A DNA stretch of 10,118 bases from Podila epigama (GCA_015679605.1 JAAAVE010001113.1:1-10118), one strand, 5' to 3'. Shown: positions 1 through 7,503, counted from the first letter of the stretch. Numbers and translations: made by a program. Notes: generated from the letters alone by a model not told the origin.

Positions 1-46
1 CATGATGACAGAGTCCCAAGAGGGCCAACAGAAAGCAGGTTGCCAT
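1..46 (-). CDS. Possible N-terminus of a left-flanking gene, partial, hydrophobic start
   Basis: On the minus strand an ATG at 46-44 opens a frame that reads MATCFLLALLGLCHH and leaves the window. The short leucine-rich core resembles the start of a secretory signal peptide or a membrane anchor. About 65-105 nt upstream in the sense direction (112-150) lies a pyrimidine-rich stretch, rich in CT on the minus strand, of the kind often found in fungal leaders. Only 15 codons are visible, so no family can be named. Chance is a real alternative, because a 15-codon open stretch is not significant by itself. A second ATG at 3-1 is in another frame relation to the edge and cannot be judged. Confidence 0.22.
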   Translation of the reverse strand, partial: MATCFLLALLGLCHH

Positions 47-240
47 CCACGCAGGCGGACAATACAATGGCACAGGGATGATGAGGATGGAAGAGTAGAG
101 GAGGCTAGCAGATGAAAAGGAAAGAAAGAAAGAGAGAAAAGATGGGACATGATTGAACATGAGAATCGATATCAACCACAAAGGAAAAATGGGCTCCTCA
201 AGGTTTGATAATGGCTTCCTTCACGTATCGCTTCCCGTGA

Positions 241-255
241 ATGGATGGATGGATG
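241..255. repeat. ATGG tetranucleotide microsatellite
   Basis: The unit atgg repeats 3.75 times in noncoding DNA between the F-box gene and the left edge. It is short and likely only a length-variable microsatellite. Confidence 0.7.
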
Positions 256-332
256 TGTTTTGTGATACGTAGCACGCATGGTACAGCATGAGCGATGGCA
301 TCAAGCACAACAATCAGCTTTCGAAAGAAAAG

Positions 333-355
333 AAAAAAAAAAAAAAAAAAAAAAA
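333..355. repeat. A23 homopolymer tract
   Basis: There are 23 uninterrupted A residues on the plus strand, preceded by an A-rich ramp with single G interruptions (from about 324). It lies in the 3' flank of the leftward F-box gene. The site could be a nucleosome-excluding or termination-associated tract. No target-site duplication is visible, so it does not look like a retroposed poly(A) tail. Confidence 0.85.
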
Positions 356-525
356 GCGTCTAATACCTTTACTTGAACAGCAAACACCATGAGTTGTTGC
401 AACTTTGTACACGACCATCGATTTTTGGTTCTTCACACTCTCTCTTTTGGTTAAGGAATGTCCATACCACTGCAGCAAAGGCTTTACATCCGAAAAGTAT
501 CGACAGTTTTTTTTAGTATTTCGCG

Positions 526-531
526 TTTATT
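526..531 (-). terminator. AATAAA polyadenylation-signal match after the F-box stop
   Basis: The minus strand reads AATAAA at 531-526, beginning 6 nt after the TGA of the F-box gene (539-537). It is a perfect match, but it lies unusually close to the stop codon, so the 3' UTR would be very short. Use is inferred only. Confidence 0.35.
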
Positions 532-536
532 GTTGT

Positions 537-2165
537 TCAAACGCGACTATAGACAACTTTGTTAAAGCGGACGGTTCTCAAGTTGGGTATGGTCAAGGCC
601 TTCTCAAGAAGGAGACCTCGAAATTGCTGTAGGTCCAAGTTGGTGTCCAGCTCGTTGTAGTCGCTGCTGACATGCCACCCACAGTCCTTAATACTGGCAA
701 TAAGTTGGCGCTCGCGCTCATAGTACTGCTCAAATACATCTACAAGTACCTCTACAGTTGGTCTATCCAAACCCACATTCAATCTTCCACCACATATGCT
801 TGGTCCTTGGCCATTGCTGGTACCTAGAGCAAGGAGCTCTCTATCGCTGTTCAAGTGTTCTCTCAAGAATGAGAGGCAGTTCTCAGCTTTCCACATGGCT
901 GTGTCCATATCCAGGTCCAGAACAACAAGGTCATCGCGGTCATTATCCTCGCCAACAAAGTCGACAAGCCTCTTCCTAGTGCGCATTTTGAACTTGAGAT
1001 AGTCAAGCTTCGGTGCATTCCACCTAAATCCGCACAGATCAAACCACATCCGAGAAAAGCTGTGTTCGTGGATAGACAGTCGGCGTAGCTCTGGACAACT
1101 CCGAATAATCTTGTAGATGGCGAAAAGGGTCCCCATGTTGACTCGATCGATATATAACGATAGGCATTGCAATGTGTTCGAACAGTGATCACGAATGGCG
1201 TTGCAAGACTGGTTCACAAATATGTCAAAAGACAACTTTAGAGTGACTAGAGCTGTGGTTGCTTCGAGGATCCTAAGAGCTATCCTGTCAGATGCATACC
1301 ATATTACCTTGTTAAATATATCTTGGGAGGGAGGATACAATTTGAGGCGTGTCAACTTTGCGCGGCCACCTGCACCACCCATGGCCAAATAGACGTCATC
1401 CCAGTTGCAGTCTGAGCACAGGGTGAGGTCCAAAGACGTGATATTGGGGCAATGCTGAAGTAGTTGAAGTGCCCCATTCTCGAGCTTGGAGGTGCGGAGT
1501 GAAAGCGTCTCGATCAATGGCAACGGTTCCCAACCACCACAGCTTTCCAGCGGACGCATGGAGTGGACAGCAAGGTCCTTCAGTCCAGAGTTGTTGAGAA
1601 GGATGGTGCGCAAAATGGTGGTATCCATTTTAACGAACTTCATACGCAATTCCTCCAACTTGGAAAGAGATTGCAGTACTTGTAGAAACTTGCTGAACTT
1701 CTGGTGGAAGATCGGGTGGTCGCTCAAATTGACTGCTGTCCATGTTAGATATTGTAGGTTAGGTTTGTTCATCAAAACATGCGTGCGAAAGAAGTCTTTA
1801 TCCACGAGCGGCAACCTCACTCCCTTCAATTGAATGTCATGGAGAGGATGTCCTGGACTGACGACCTCTTTGAAGTAGATGTAGCGAATGTGGTGTCTGT
1901 TGAATTGGATAACTGCTTCAGGGATTTTGCGGCTCTTGCTGATAACGCAAAAGGTCCAGAGGAGAGGAGTCAGAGAAGTATTCCACATCCTGTTGACTTG
2001 GAGGCACGAGAGAAGGTCCTTGGCGCGCAGTTCGGGTTCTTCAGTCTTTCCTGAATGCCAAAATGGGATGAACCAACCAATGCGATGGACAATCTCGGGT
2101 ATCCCAAGGGCTCGCGATGTCGCTGTTACTGTCGCTGTTACTGTCGCTGTTACTGTCGATGCCAT
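537..2165 (-). CDS. F-box / leucine-rich-repeat-type protein, intronless, 542 aa
   Basis: This is probably a substrate-receptor subunit of an SCF ubiquitin ligase, with the F-box binding Skp1 and the C-terminal repeats choosing a target. Residues about 20-70 (start LGIPEIVHRIGWFIP, end VNRMWNTSLTPLLW) match the F-box pattern: a leucine/isoleucine-proline opening and a closing V-x-R-x-W...L-x-P-x-L-W. Residues about 110-430 are irregular LRR-like segments with many L-x-x-L-x-L stretches (for example ITSLDLTLCSDCNWDDV). No catalytic residues are expected. I chose the ATG at 2165 because its context (caccATGg) is strong; an in-frame ATG at 2237 would add 24 residues. The gene has no introns, unlike its neighbours. 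Large families of such proteins occur in Mortierella-like fungi; the target is unknown. It shares a divergent promoter region with the DUF2461 gene. Confidence 0.82.
   Translation of the reverse strand: MASTVTATVTATVTATSRALGIPEIVHRIGWFIPFWHSGKTEEPELRAKDLLSCLQVNRMWNTSLTPLLWTFCVISKSRKIPEAVIQFNRHHIRYIYFKEVVSPGHPLHDIQLKGVRLPLVDKDFFRTHVLMNKPNLQYLTWTAVNLSDHPIFHQKFSKFLQVLQSLSKLEELRMKFVKMDTTILRTILLNNSGLKDLAVHSMRPLESCGGWEPLPLIETLSLRTSKLENGALQLLQHCPNITSLDLTLCSDCNWDDVYLAMGGAGGRAKLTRLKLYPPSQDIFNKVIWYASDRIALRILEATTALVTLKLSFDIFVNQSCNAIRDHCSNTLQCLSLYIDRVNMGTLFAIYKIIRSCPELRRLSIHEHSFSRMWFDLCGFRWNAPKLDYLKFKMRTRKRLVDFVGEDNDRDDLVVLDLDMDTAMWKAENCLSFLREHLNSDRELLALGTSNGQGPSICGGRLNVGLDRPTVEVLVDVFEQYYERERQLIASIKDCGWHVSSDYNELDTNLDLQQFRGLLLEKALTIPNLRTVRFNKVVYSRV
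2119..2158. repeat. 12-bp tandem repeat encoding TVTA units
   Basis: The unit gtcgctgttact occurs three times perfectly and then begins a fourth. Read on the minus strand it encodes TVTA repeats within residues 3-16 of the F-box protein, directly before the F-box. The unit is a multiple of three, so gain or loss of copies keeps the frame. Confidence 0.9.
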
Positions 2166-2207
2166 GGTGAAATGATAAAGGAAGAGGTTGACATTCTTTT
2201 TCAATAG

Positions 2208-2212
2208 CCAAT
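2208..2212 (+). promoter_or_regulatory. CCAAT-box match
   Basis: A CCAAT pentamer lies in the divergent spacer, 188 nt before the DUF2461 ATG and 43 nt before the preferred F-box ATG. CCAAT is the core bound by the fungal HAP/NF-Y complex. A five-base match is common by chance, so function is unproven. Confidence 0.3.
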
Positions 2213-2323
2213 TCCGCAATTCACTGGCCTTGAACATTCACGCGTCGCTCAGGGATGGGTGATGGACTATGCCACATAACAACGCAAATGATTTTTCCTT
2301 GACACAACCAGCGCAGCACAAAC

Positions 2324-2336
2324 TTTTTTTTTTTTT
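2324..2336. repeat. T13 homopolymer tract in promoter
   Basis: Thirteen consecutive T on the plus strand, 64-76 nt before the DUF2461 start codon. A poly(dA:dT) tract at this place fits a nucleosome-depleted fungal promoter. Confidence 0.7.
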
Positions 2337-2399
2337 CTTGAGCACTTTCCACTTGCATCACATCACACAGACATCAATCATTGCACATTTTGCACAACA

Positions 2400-3794
2400 A
2401 TGGCTTCTTCTGCAGCAACGTCAACAACATCAAGGCCCAGGAGAGCAGCAGCTGCCGCATCAAATAAACAAGCATCAAAAACTCCAGACGCACCGCCGAG
2501 CCGTCGCACTAGTAAACGGTCTCAAAAACAACAAGTGCTCGTCCCGCGAAAGCGTGCCAAAAAAGCAAGCACAAGCGAGAGCGAGCATGACGAAGAAGAT
2601 GATGAGATTCAAGAAACGTCAAGCAACGAAGATAGTGACGACGATGATGCCTTTCAGGACGATAGTGGGGTACGACGTGCTGTTGGTAAACAGAGCAAAA
2701 AGTCGCCCAATACTAAATCACCCACCAAGACAAAAGCATCCACAACAACAACAAAGTCCAAGGTCACTTTGTCAAAGTCATCTTCTAATTCTTCATTGAA
2801 AGCGAGTGAGAAGATGGTACCGACACACACCTTTGTCAAGTCAAAGCTCGTTATCCCGCGACCCAAAGGTGGACCAGTTGCAGATGCCATTCAACCAGAG
2901 ACACTCGAATTCATCCGCGATCTGAAAGAGAACAACGACCGATCATATATGATGCTGAACCAGGAGAGATTTAACCAGGCCAAGGCAGACTTCATTGATT
3001 TCATTCGGATGATCAAGGAAGGCCTGCGGGAGGCGGATCCTGACGTTATGGACCAAGAACCCAAGGACGCCATGATGAGGATCTAGTACGCGTCAGGGTT
3101 CATGCACTTCCGTGTGTTTGCACAAATTCATCAAGTATAACCGACTCTAACTGGCCATCTTTTTTTTATAACTCTTCTTGCTCTCCTTAGTCGTGACATT
3201 CGCTTTTCAAACGACAAGACGCCCTACAAGTCTCAAATGTCCTGCCACTTTTCCAAAGGTGGTAGAAAGGTGCAGTATCAATGCAAATGTTTGGCAAATG
3301 ACAAAAAGAAGGATATCACAGAATTCTGTCTATACTCACGACACCGATGATAATTCACTTACCGCGTTTTTGTTCATGTTTGTTGTCACTAGTCCATCGC
3401 TGCAGGATACTACTTTCACATTTCATCAGGGAACAAAACATTTGCTGGTTGCGGAGTATGGGACCCAAGTGGACCGGTTCTGAACAGGATCCGACATGGC
3501 ATTGTCAATCACGCTGACCGATACAATGCCATTTTGGCAACTGAAGCTATTAAGGAGCTCACAGGTGGTCGAACAGGTGTCGATGCACTACTATCTGGAC
3601 CCGCGCTCAAGACTGGTCCAGTCGGATTTGACAAGGATGGACCCATGATTGAGTTTTTGAAGCGCAAAAATTTTGCCATTGGGCGCACCTTTACAGATGA
3701 AGAAGCTGTCAACCCTGGGTTTTTGGAAGAGGTACTCCGGACATTTGACGCCTGTGTGGATTTTGTCCACATTCTGAATGATTGGATTGGATAG
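2400..3794 (+). CDS. DUF2461-family protein with basic/acidic N-terminal extension, 3 exons, 388 aa
   Basis: Exons 2400-3085, 3191-3269 and 3393-3794 join in frame to 388 codons plus TAG. Both introns (105 and 123 nt) are GT-AG; intron 1 has a CTAAC branch-point match at 3147-3151 and intron 2 a CTTAC match at 3358-3362. The join across intron 1 rebuilds DAMMRIYRDIRFSNDKTPYK, and the join across intron 2 gives FSKGGRKSIAAGYYFHIS; both are typical of the DUF2461 (TIGR02453) family. The domain covers about residues 168-385. Its biochemical function is not established. Residues 1-160 are low complexity: an Ala-rich start, a possible nuclear localisation signal PRKRAKK (49-55), an acidic D/E/S stretch (60-88), then a K/S/T-rich linker. 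This suggests a nuclear or chromatin-linked place, by inference. The start has a strong context (A at -3, G at +4). Confidence 0.88.
3147..3151 (+). other. Branch-point match CTAAC in DUF2461 intron 1
   Basis: CTAAC lies about 40 nt before the AG acceptor at 3189-3190 and is followed by a T-rich stretch. It supports the intron at 3086-3190, which is also needed to remove an in-frame TAG. Confidence 0.6.
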
Positions 3795-3831
3795 CATGCT
3801 GTATCGATGACAGGCGTGGCGAACTAGCCTC

Positions 3832-3851
3832 TTTTTTTTTTTTTTTTTTTT
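3832..3851. repeat. T20 homopolymer tract in 3' UTR of the DUF2461 gene
   Basis: Twenty uninterrupted T on the sense strand between the stop codon and the polyadenylation-signal match. If transcribed it gives a U20 run in the 3' UTR. Confidence 0.8.
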
Positions 3852-3906
3852 GCCTCTTTCACTTCTCTTTGCAATTTTACGACCAGAATCACTTGGCGCA
3901 AGTTTC

Positions 3907-3912
3907 AATAAA
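3907..3912 (+). terminator. AATAAA polyadenylation signal of the DUF2461 gene
   Basis: A perfect AATAAA lies 113 nt after the TAG of the DUF2461 gene, a normal distance for a fungal 3' UTR. Cleavage would be expected shortly downstream, before the end of the facing carrier gene at 4005. Confidence 0.55.
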
Positions 3913-4004
3913 AGACAATCGACACACCTTGCGGAAATGAAAATGAGAAATGGTTGAATTACTTTTATGTTCTATCTTGGTTGTCATGACATGCTTAAAG
4001 TTTT

Positions 4005-6447
4005 CTAGTTTTCCAAAAGGATATGCTTGCGGATCAAAGTCGAGATGGTATCGAACACAACAAGGAGGATACCTACAGGAAATGATGGGAATAAGGGGTC
4101 ATGTTAATAATGACACTATGTGAAGACATAATTATGAAGCACGGGAAAATCAACAACAAAAAGTGCGCGGAAAAATTGATTAGAAAACTCACCACCGCCA
4201 GGTCCGAGACGCATCACCTTGGGAGTAAAGCTATTAGATGATAAAGCAATGAATTTTTCCGCTGTTAGTAACTCTTGCATTATAAACAGTTCGCGAGCAG
4301 TCTTTCGCATGTCATTCATAGTTCCATACCCCTTGTACAATGCGCGGAAGCTATTAGGATTCGAGATCGTGATAGAGAAAAAAGGGATCATGTTAGATGT
4401 GCAAAAAACGACACAGCGTGCATCCTCATCTTAAAAGTGACGATAGTATACATACCCCTCCTCGCGGTACACAATAGCAACACCTGGCAGAGTCCAGTTG
4501 TACTTGTGAACAGTGCCCTTGGCCTGGTTCTGGATACGGGTCTTGACGACGTCAAAGGGAGTGTTGAGGATGGTAGCAAAGGTACCACCAATGGCACCAG
4601 CGGCAAAGTTACGGGCCAAGTTTCCATTTGGCGTCTAATTGGTTTCCACAGTATGCAATTTCAATGTTAGGATTCCTGATGTGATTGATGAGGGGGGTGA
4701 TTACTGAGAACGCAAAATCATTTGTAAATGGTGCAATTCTTACCTCTGCCTCGGGGATAGCGTTCTTGACACCCTGAATGCATCCAAAGTATCCACCGTT
4801 CCACATAGCATGGCGCCAGAGAGTTGCCTCCAAGCCGTTGAACAATGCAAGGGGTCCCTCAGCCGCGACGATCTTGCGAAGGGCATCCATGGATCCGTTA
4901 TATTTGCCAGCCTATATCGTAGAATCATACATTAGCTTTGGGTTGGCTCGTCTCAAACGCGCAAACAGCTTGAACAGTGTCACCTACGTTAGCCTTATCC
5001 TGGAGACGGATCTTGACCAATTCGAATGGAACAACTAGGAAGGCCTAGAAACAAGGTGTTTGTAAAAGACATGAGGTAAGACGTGTGGTTCTCTCTTCTG
5101 TTGTTCACAAGATCTTTCCTGAATCTCTTTTTTTTCAATATGGCCTGTCTCCCGCTTGAAGTTGGGTTTGTGTTGTTACCTCGGTAATACCAGCACTGAC
5201 ACCTGTCAAGATGGCAAGACCCTGCTTGTTGACATCTTCACCAAGGATGTTCTTGTAGAGGATGGTGTACTGCTCATTGGCAGCAAACTTGGTAGCACGC
5301 TTGGGTGCCTCGACCATGATTGGAGGAATGATTCCACGGTAGAGGGTGCCGAATCTACATAGGTTGAATATCATTAAAGGACTGATCAATACGACGCATT
5401 TTGCACCAAAATGAAAAAAGCTTATACCATTGTCGCACAGGGATTCCAATGTGGGTCGAGTTGCAAATAAATCATAAAAAATGGGCAAGCGATTGTAGAT
5501 CGCTTATAACCCAGCCGATAGCACATGTATGACGCACGGATCTTGCCACAAGGATGGTGTGCTCTTTGTTTTGGATGGATGAATTTACCCTTCGTTCTTG
5601 ATAATCTTCTTGAAGCAATCGCCAATGGAGCTGTAGCCATCAGCTCCACCAGTGCCAACCTGAAGCTGGAAGCGGGTCTTGACGACTAAAGGATTAGTCA
5701 TGAAGGGTGAAAACTTTAGTCCAAGTCCTTGATGTAAAATCATCTTCACTGTCCTCACGTCAAAATATAAAAGAAACTCATGCCAGCCATCAAAAGATAA
5801 TCATTACCATCCAAGGGATACATGGTCAAAATCTCAGAGACACCGGCAACGGCACCGGCAAGGAACTGCCACTGGAAGGGCAAGGCTGTTTTTTTGCAAA
5901 GGGTTTGAGAGATGAGTTGCATTAGAGAAATGAATCAACTAGTGAACCTGATTCCATTCCATCAAAGAATCAAGATCAGTTGCTCGCTACATGAATAAGC
6001 TAAAAAAAATTTCTCTTCTTATTTTGCTTTGCTGGAGTAGGTCTTCCTCTTTGCTACTCTGTTTCCAAGTCCATGTTCGGACGGTATGCTTTTCGTCCAA
6101 CGTGAATATAGTCGTCGCTACTTTAATCATTGCTTGCGACGACGTGTAATGGTATTTCGGCGAGTTCTCGTGAAATCGCGGTTGCTTCAATATATGTCCA
6201 AGATAGACCGCAGTTTTCCAAGTGCAATCATGAGTGTCCCGCTGCCCATTTTCTCATCACAACAAGTCCCAAAGAGATAATGAAATGTGTTGTGTTGTCA
6301 CTTGTGATTGCGCTAATGACTCAGTTGTGACTCCTGTGTGACTGATGTATGCTCAATGTGTTTCTATCCTTGACATGGAGCTCTACAAGCGAGTCGTTTT
6401 TTGAGCTTACGCTTAGGAGGGGCTTTCAAATCCTTGGTGGCAGACAT
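4005..6447 (-). CDS. ODC1: Mitochondrial 2-oxodicarboxylate carrier, 10 exons, 305 aa
   Basis: This inner-membrane antiporter exchanges 2-oxoglutarate with 2-oxoadipate and related C5-C7 oxodicarboxylates, linking mitochondria to lysine and glutamate metabolism. Minus-strand exons, 5' to 3': 6447-6411, 6411 being followed by GTAAGC; 5885-5808; 5685-5589; 5354-5180; 5044-4988; 4911-4744; 4634-4456; 4350-4330; 4230-4193; 4072-4005. They sum to 918 nt and all nine introns are GT-AG. The three carrier signatures are PLDVVKTR (36-43), PFELVKIR (135-142) and PFDVVKTR (230-237). Family-specific stretches include MVEAPKRATKFAANEQ, LFNGLEATLWRHAMWNGGYF and KVMRLGPGGGILLVVFD. At 305 aa it is close to yeast Odc1/Odc2, and no key residue seems lost. 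Odd points are the 525-nt first intron and the 21-nt exon 8. Paralogue number is unknown, so the symbol means ODC1/ODC2-type. Confidence 0.94.
4330..4350 (-). other. 21-nt micro-exon (exon 8) of the carrier gene
   Basis: This exon adds FRALYKG (about residues 265-271) between EEG and FTPKVMRLG, as the family requires. It is flanked by introns of 105 nt (4351-4455) and 99 nt (4231-4329), both phase 2. Both introns end in CTAATAG followed by CTT, and their donors are GTATGT and GTATGG. Skipping the exon would keep the frame. Confidence 0.88.
5886..6410 (-). other. Long first intron (525 nt) of the carrier gene
   Basis: The donor GTAAGC follows 37 nt of coding sequence, and the acceptor CAG precedes the second exon. 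It is more than twice as long as any other intron in this gene (76-234 nt). No coding exon of the carrier family is missing across it. It contains a perfect TGACTCA (6317-6323) followed by two partial copies. Confidence 0.85.
6317..6345 (+). promoter_or_regulatory. TGACTCA site with two partial repeats in the carrier's intron 1
   Basis: A perfect Gcn4/AP-1 type element TGACTCA (6317-6323) is followed by TGACTCC (starting about 6328) and TGACTGA (starting about 6339), spaced about 11 bp. Gcn4/CPC-1 type bZIP factors bind TGACTCA in amino-acid biosynthesis genes. Function here is inferred from the motif and from the carrier's link to lysine metabolism. Confidence 0.35.
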
Positions 6448-6589
6448 GCTGGAGGGATTGTACAGAGGTTGGTGTGGTGGTGAAAGGAGGGAGCTGGAGT
6501 GGAGGAAAGATAGACAGAGGTGGAAAAAAAGAAAGAAAAAGAAGAAAAAAAAAAAAAGATAATGAAGCGAAATGTGAAAGACAAGACAT
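6413..6589 (-). other. Upstream ORF overlapping the carrier start codon
   Basis: On the minus strand an ATG at 6589-6587 opens a 58-codon frame rich in F, S, L and P. It ends with TAA at 6415-6413, inside coding exon 1 and past the carrier ATG at 6447. It is out of frame with the carrier. The phenylalanine and serine simply reflect the CT-rich leader, so it is not likely to encode a selected protein. It matters only if transcription starts upstream of 6589. Confidence 0.4.
6483..6588 (-). promoter_or_regulatory. CT-rich leader / core promoter tract of the carrier gene
   Basis: The minus (sense) strand is almost pure pyrimidine across about 100 nt that end about 35 nt before the carrier ATG, with a T13 run at 6557-6545. 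Such CT-rich tracts often mark transcription start regions of well-expressed fungal genes. No TATA box is seen nearby. Confidence 0.5.
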
Positions 6590-6715
6590 AGGAAGAACAG
6601 GAACGGATCGGAGCCTCAAGTTCACCTCTCCCCCTCAGGATAACGCTACTTTGACTTGAAGAAAGCTCACACGTCCAGTGACTGTGTTTCCCCAGATTTT
6701 GTCATTTCGAGTCTC

Positions 6716-6732
6716 TTTTTTTTTTTTTTTTT
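6716..6732. repeat. T17 homopolymer tract
   Basis: Seventeen T on the plus strand, about 270 bp upstream of the carrier ATG, followed by two further T-rich blocks (gagttttttgagtttttttt). Probably nucleosome-disfavouring DNA. Confidence 0.7.
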
Positions 6733-6902
6733 GAGTTTTTTGAGTTTTTTTTCCTGCTCGGGTTGTGTGAGAATAGCAGAAAATGAGTGCGAGAAAGATG
6801 TATGCCTGCGTGGGGGAAAAAAAAAAATTGCATGTGCCCAAGAGTCAAAATCGGGTGCAGCATAGATTTCCAGGGTCACCATACGACTAGATAGCTTTAG
6901 CT

Positions 6903-6909
6903 TGAGTCA
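6903..6909. promoter_or_regulatory. TGAGTCA (Gcn4/AP-1 type) site upstream of the carrier
   Basis: This is the reverse complement of TGACTCA, so it is the same element as the one in intron 1. It lies 456 nt upstream of the carrier ATG and about 595 nt upstream of the TPR-RS ATG. About one such match is expected by chance in 10 kb, so single sites are weak evidence. Confidence 0.3.
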
Positions 6910-7413
6910 CAGTGTGTGCCTACGCAAGAGATGTTCTTGAGCTGAGGCGAGAGACTTGACAACCTTTTTCCTTGCTAGGCTTTGGTGGTGGAGTGGGGTT
7001 TGGTTCGGGCAGAGTCGCGTCGACAGATGTTTCATCAAACTGGGTCCACGCATTATATTACATTATCGAGTTGATTTTTTTTTGTCTGTTTAACAAGAAA
7101 TATTCAACAGGTGTGCATGTGGGTGGATGGGTGCGCACGTCCCAAAAAAATGAACAGGTAAAAGGAGGAGGTTGGTCCTGCCAAAAATGACATGTGTTTG
7201 TATAACCGCTATAACCACGCTTCTCTCAGGAATGCGATCCTTGATGACATAGTTCTCAATTGGCTTGTCACTCACTTTTCATGTCTACTTGTTCTAGGGT
7301 CCACGGCAACCTGTCATCATGTTCCTTGTTGTTATTCAAGATAGAATGCATGCTGGGGAAACACAAGAGACAACGTTTGGGAACAAACTGTCTCTTTTTC
7401 TACTTTTTCCTAT

Positions 7414-7418
7414 CCAAT
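7414..7418 (+). promoter_or_regulatory. CCAAT-box match before the TPR-RS gene
   Basis: CCAAT lies 86 nt before the ATG at 7504, in a T-rich stretch and just upstream of the A16 tract. The place suits an NF-Y/HAP site, but the motif is short and its use is inferred. Confidence 0.3.
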
Positions 7419-7451
7419 AATTGATCTGCAAAGCCACAGGGCGCAAAAGTT

Positions 7452-7467
7452 AAAAAAAAAAAAAAAA
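7452..7467. repeat. A16 homopolymer tract before the TPR-RS gene
   Basis: Sixteen A on the sense strand, ending 36 nt before the ATG. If transcribed it would place an A16 run in the 5' leader. Confidence 0.75.
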
Positions 7468-7503
7468 GGAACGTCAAGATATGAACCACTCTTCATTTAT
7501 CCG

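Larger units (their letters stand above)
47..536. other. Intergenic region downstream of the F-box gene
   Basis: No convincing gene is seen here. It holds a purine-rich stretch (112-150), an ATGG tetranucleotide repeat of nearly four copies (241-255), and a 23-bp uninterrupted A run (333-355). Because the F-box gene is transcribed leftwards, the A run is a T run in its sense direction, about 180 nt past its stop codon. The open frame at 405-632 on the plus strand has no recognisable product and overlaps the F-box 3' end, so I do not call it. Confidence 0.6.
2166..2399. promoter_or_regulatory. Divergent promoter region, F-box gene / DUF2461 gene
   Basis: These 234 bp separate two divergent start codons. 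They contain a CCAAT pentamer (2208-2212), a T13 tract (2324-2336) about 65 nt before the rightward ATG, and a CA-rich leader just before it. No TATA box is clear. Assignment as a shared promoter rests on gene orientation and spacing. Confidence 0.55.
3795..4004. other. Convergent 3' spacer, DUF2461 gene / carrier gene
   Basis: These 210 bp lie between two facing stop codons. A T20 tract (3832-3851) lies 38 nt past the DUF2461 stop, and an AATAAA match follows at 3907-3912. No canonical AATAAA is seen on the minus strand for the carrier gene; a weaker ATAAAA occurs near 3965. The two 3' UTRs may overlap. Confidence 0.6.
6590..7503. other. Divergent intergenic region, carrier gene / TPR-RS gene
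   Basis: I see no convincing gene. The stretch holds homopolymer runs (T17 at 6716-6732, A11 at 6817-6827, A16 at 7452-7467), a TGAGTCA at 6903-6909, and CCAAT matches at 7259-7263 (minus) and 7414-7418 (plus). The short open frames here have biased, simple composition (KKK, FFF) and no recognisable domain. A noncoding 5' exon of either neighbour could lie here but cannot be proved from the sequence. Confidence 0.6.

Noticed and set aside
333-355. Poly(A) run as the tail of a retroposed element
   Set aside because: No target-site duplication and no processed gene or LINE-like sequence is visible upstream of it.
863-1192. Minus-strand open frame within the F-box gene
   Set aside because: It is a shadow frame of the 542-residue F-box protein, with no recognisable feature.
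2269-2799. 176-codon plus-strand open frame overlapping the DUF2461 start
   Set aside because: Glutamine/histidine-rich simple sequence with no domain. It ends where the DUF2461 frame continues into its conserved domain, and it covers the promoter with its T13 run.
4116-4391. A single 91-codon exon reading through carrier exons 8 and 9
   Set aside because: The insert between YKG and FTPKVMRLG, and the stretch after GPGGG, do not fit the carrier family. GT-AG introns remove them exactly and restore the conserved sequence in frame.
6448-7503. tRNA or other structured RNA gene in the large intergenic region
   Set aside because: I found no B-box-like GGTTCGAATCC match or cloverleaf pattern on either strand by eye; ggttcgggcagag near 7000 lacks the rest of the motif.
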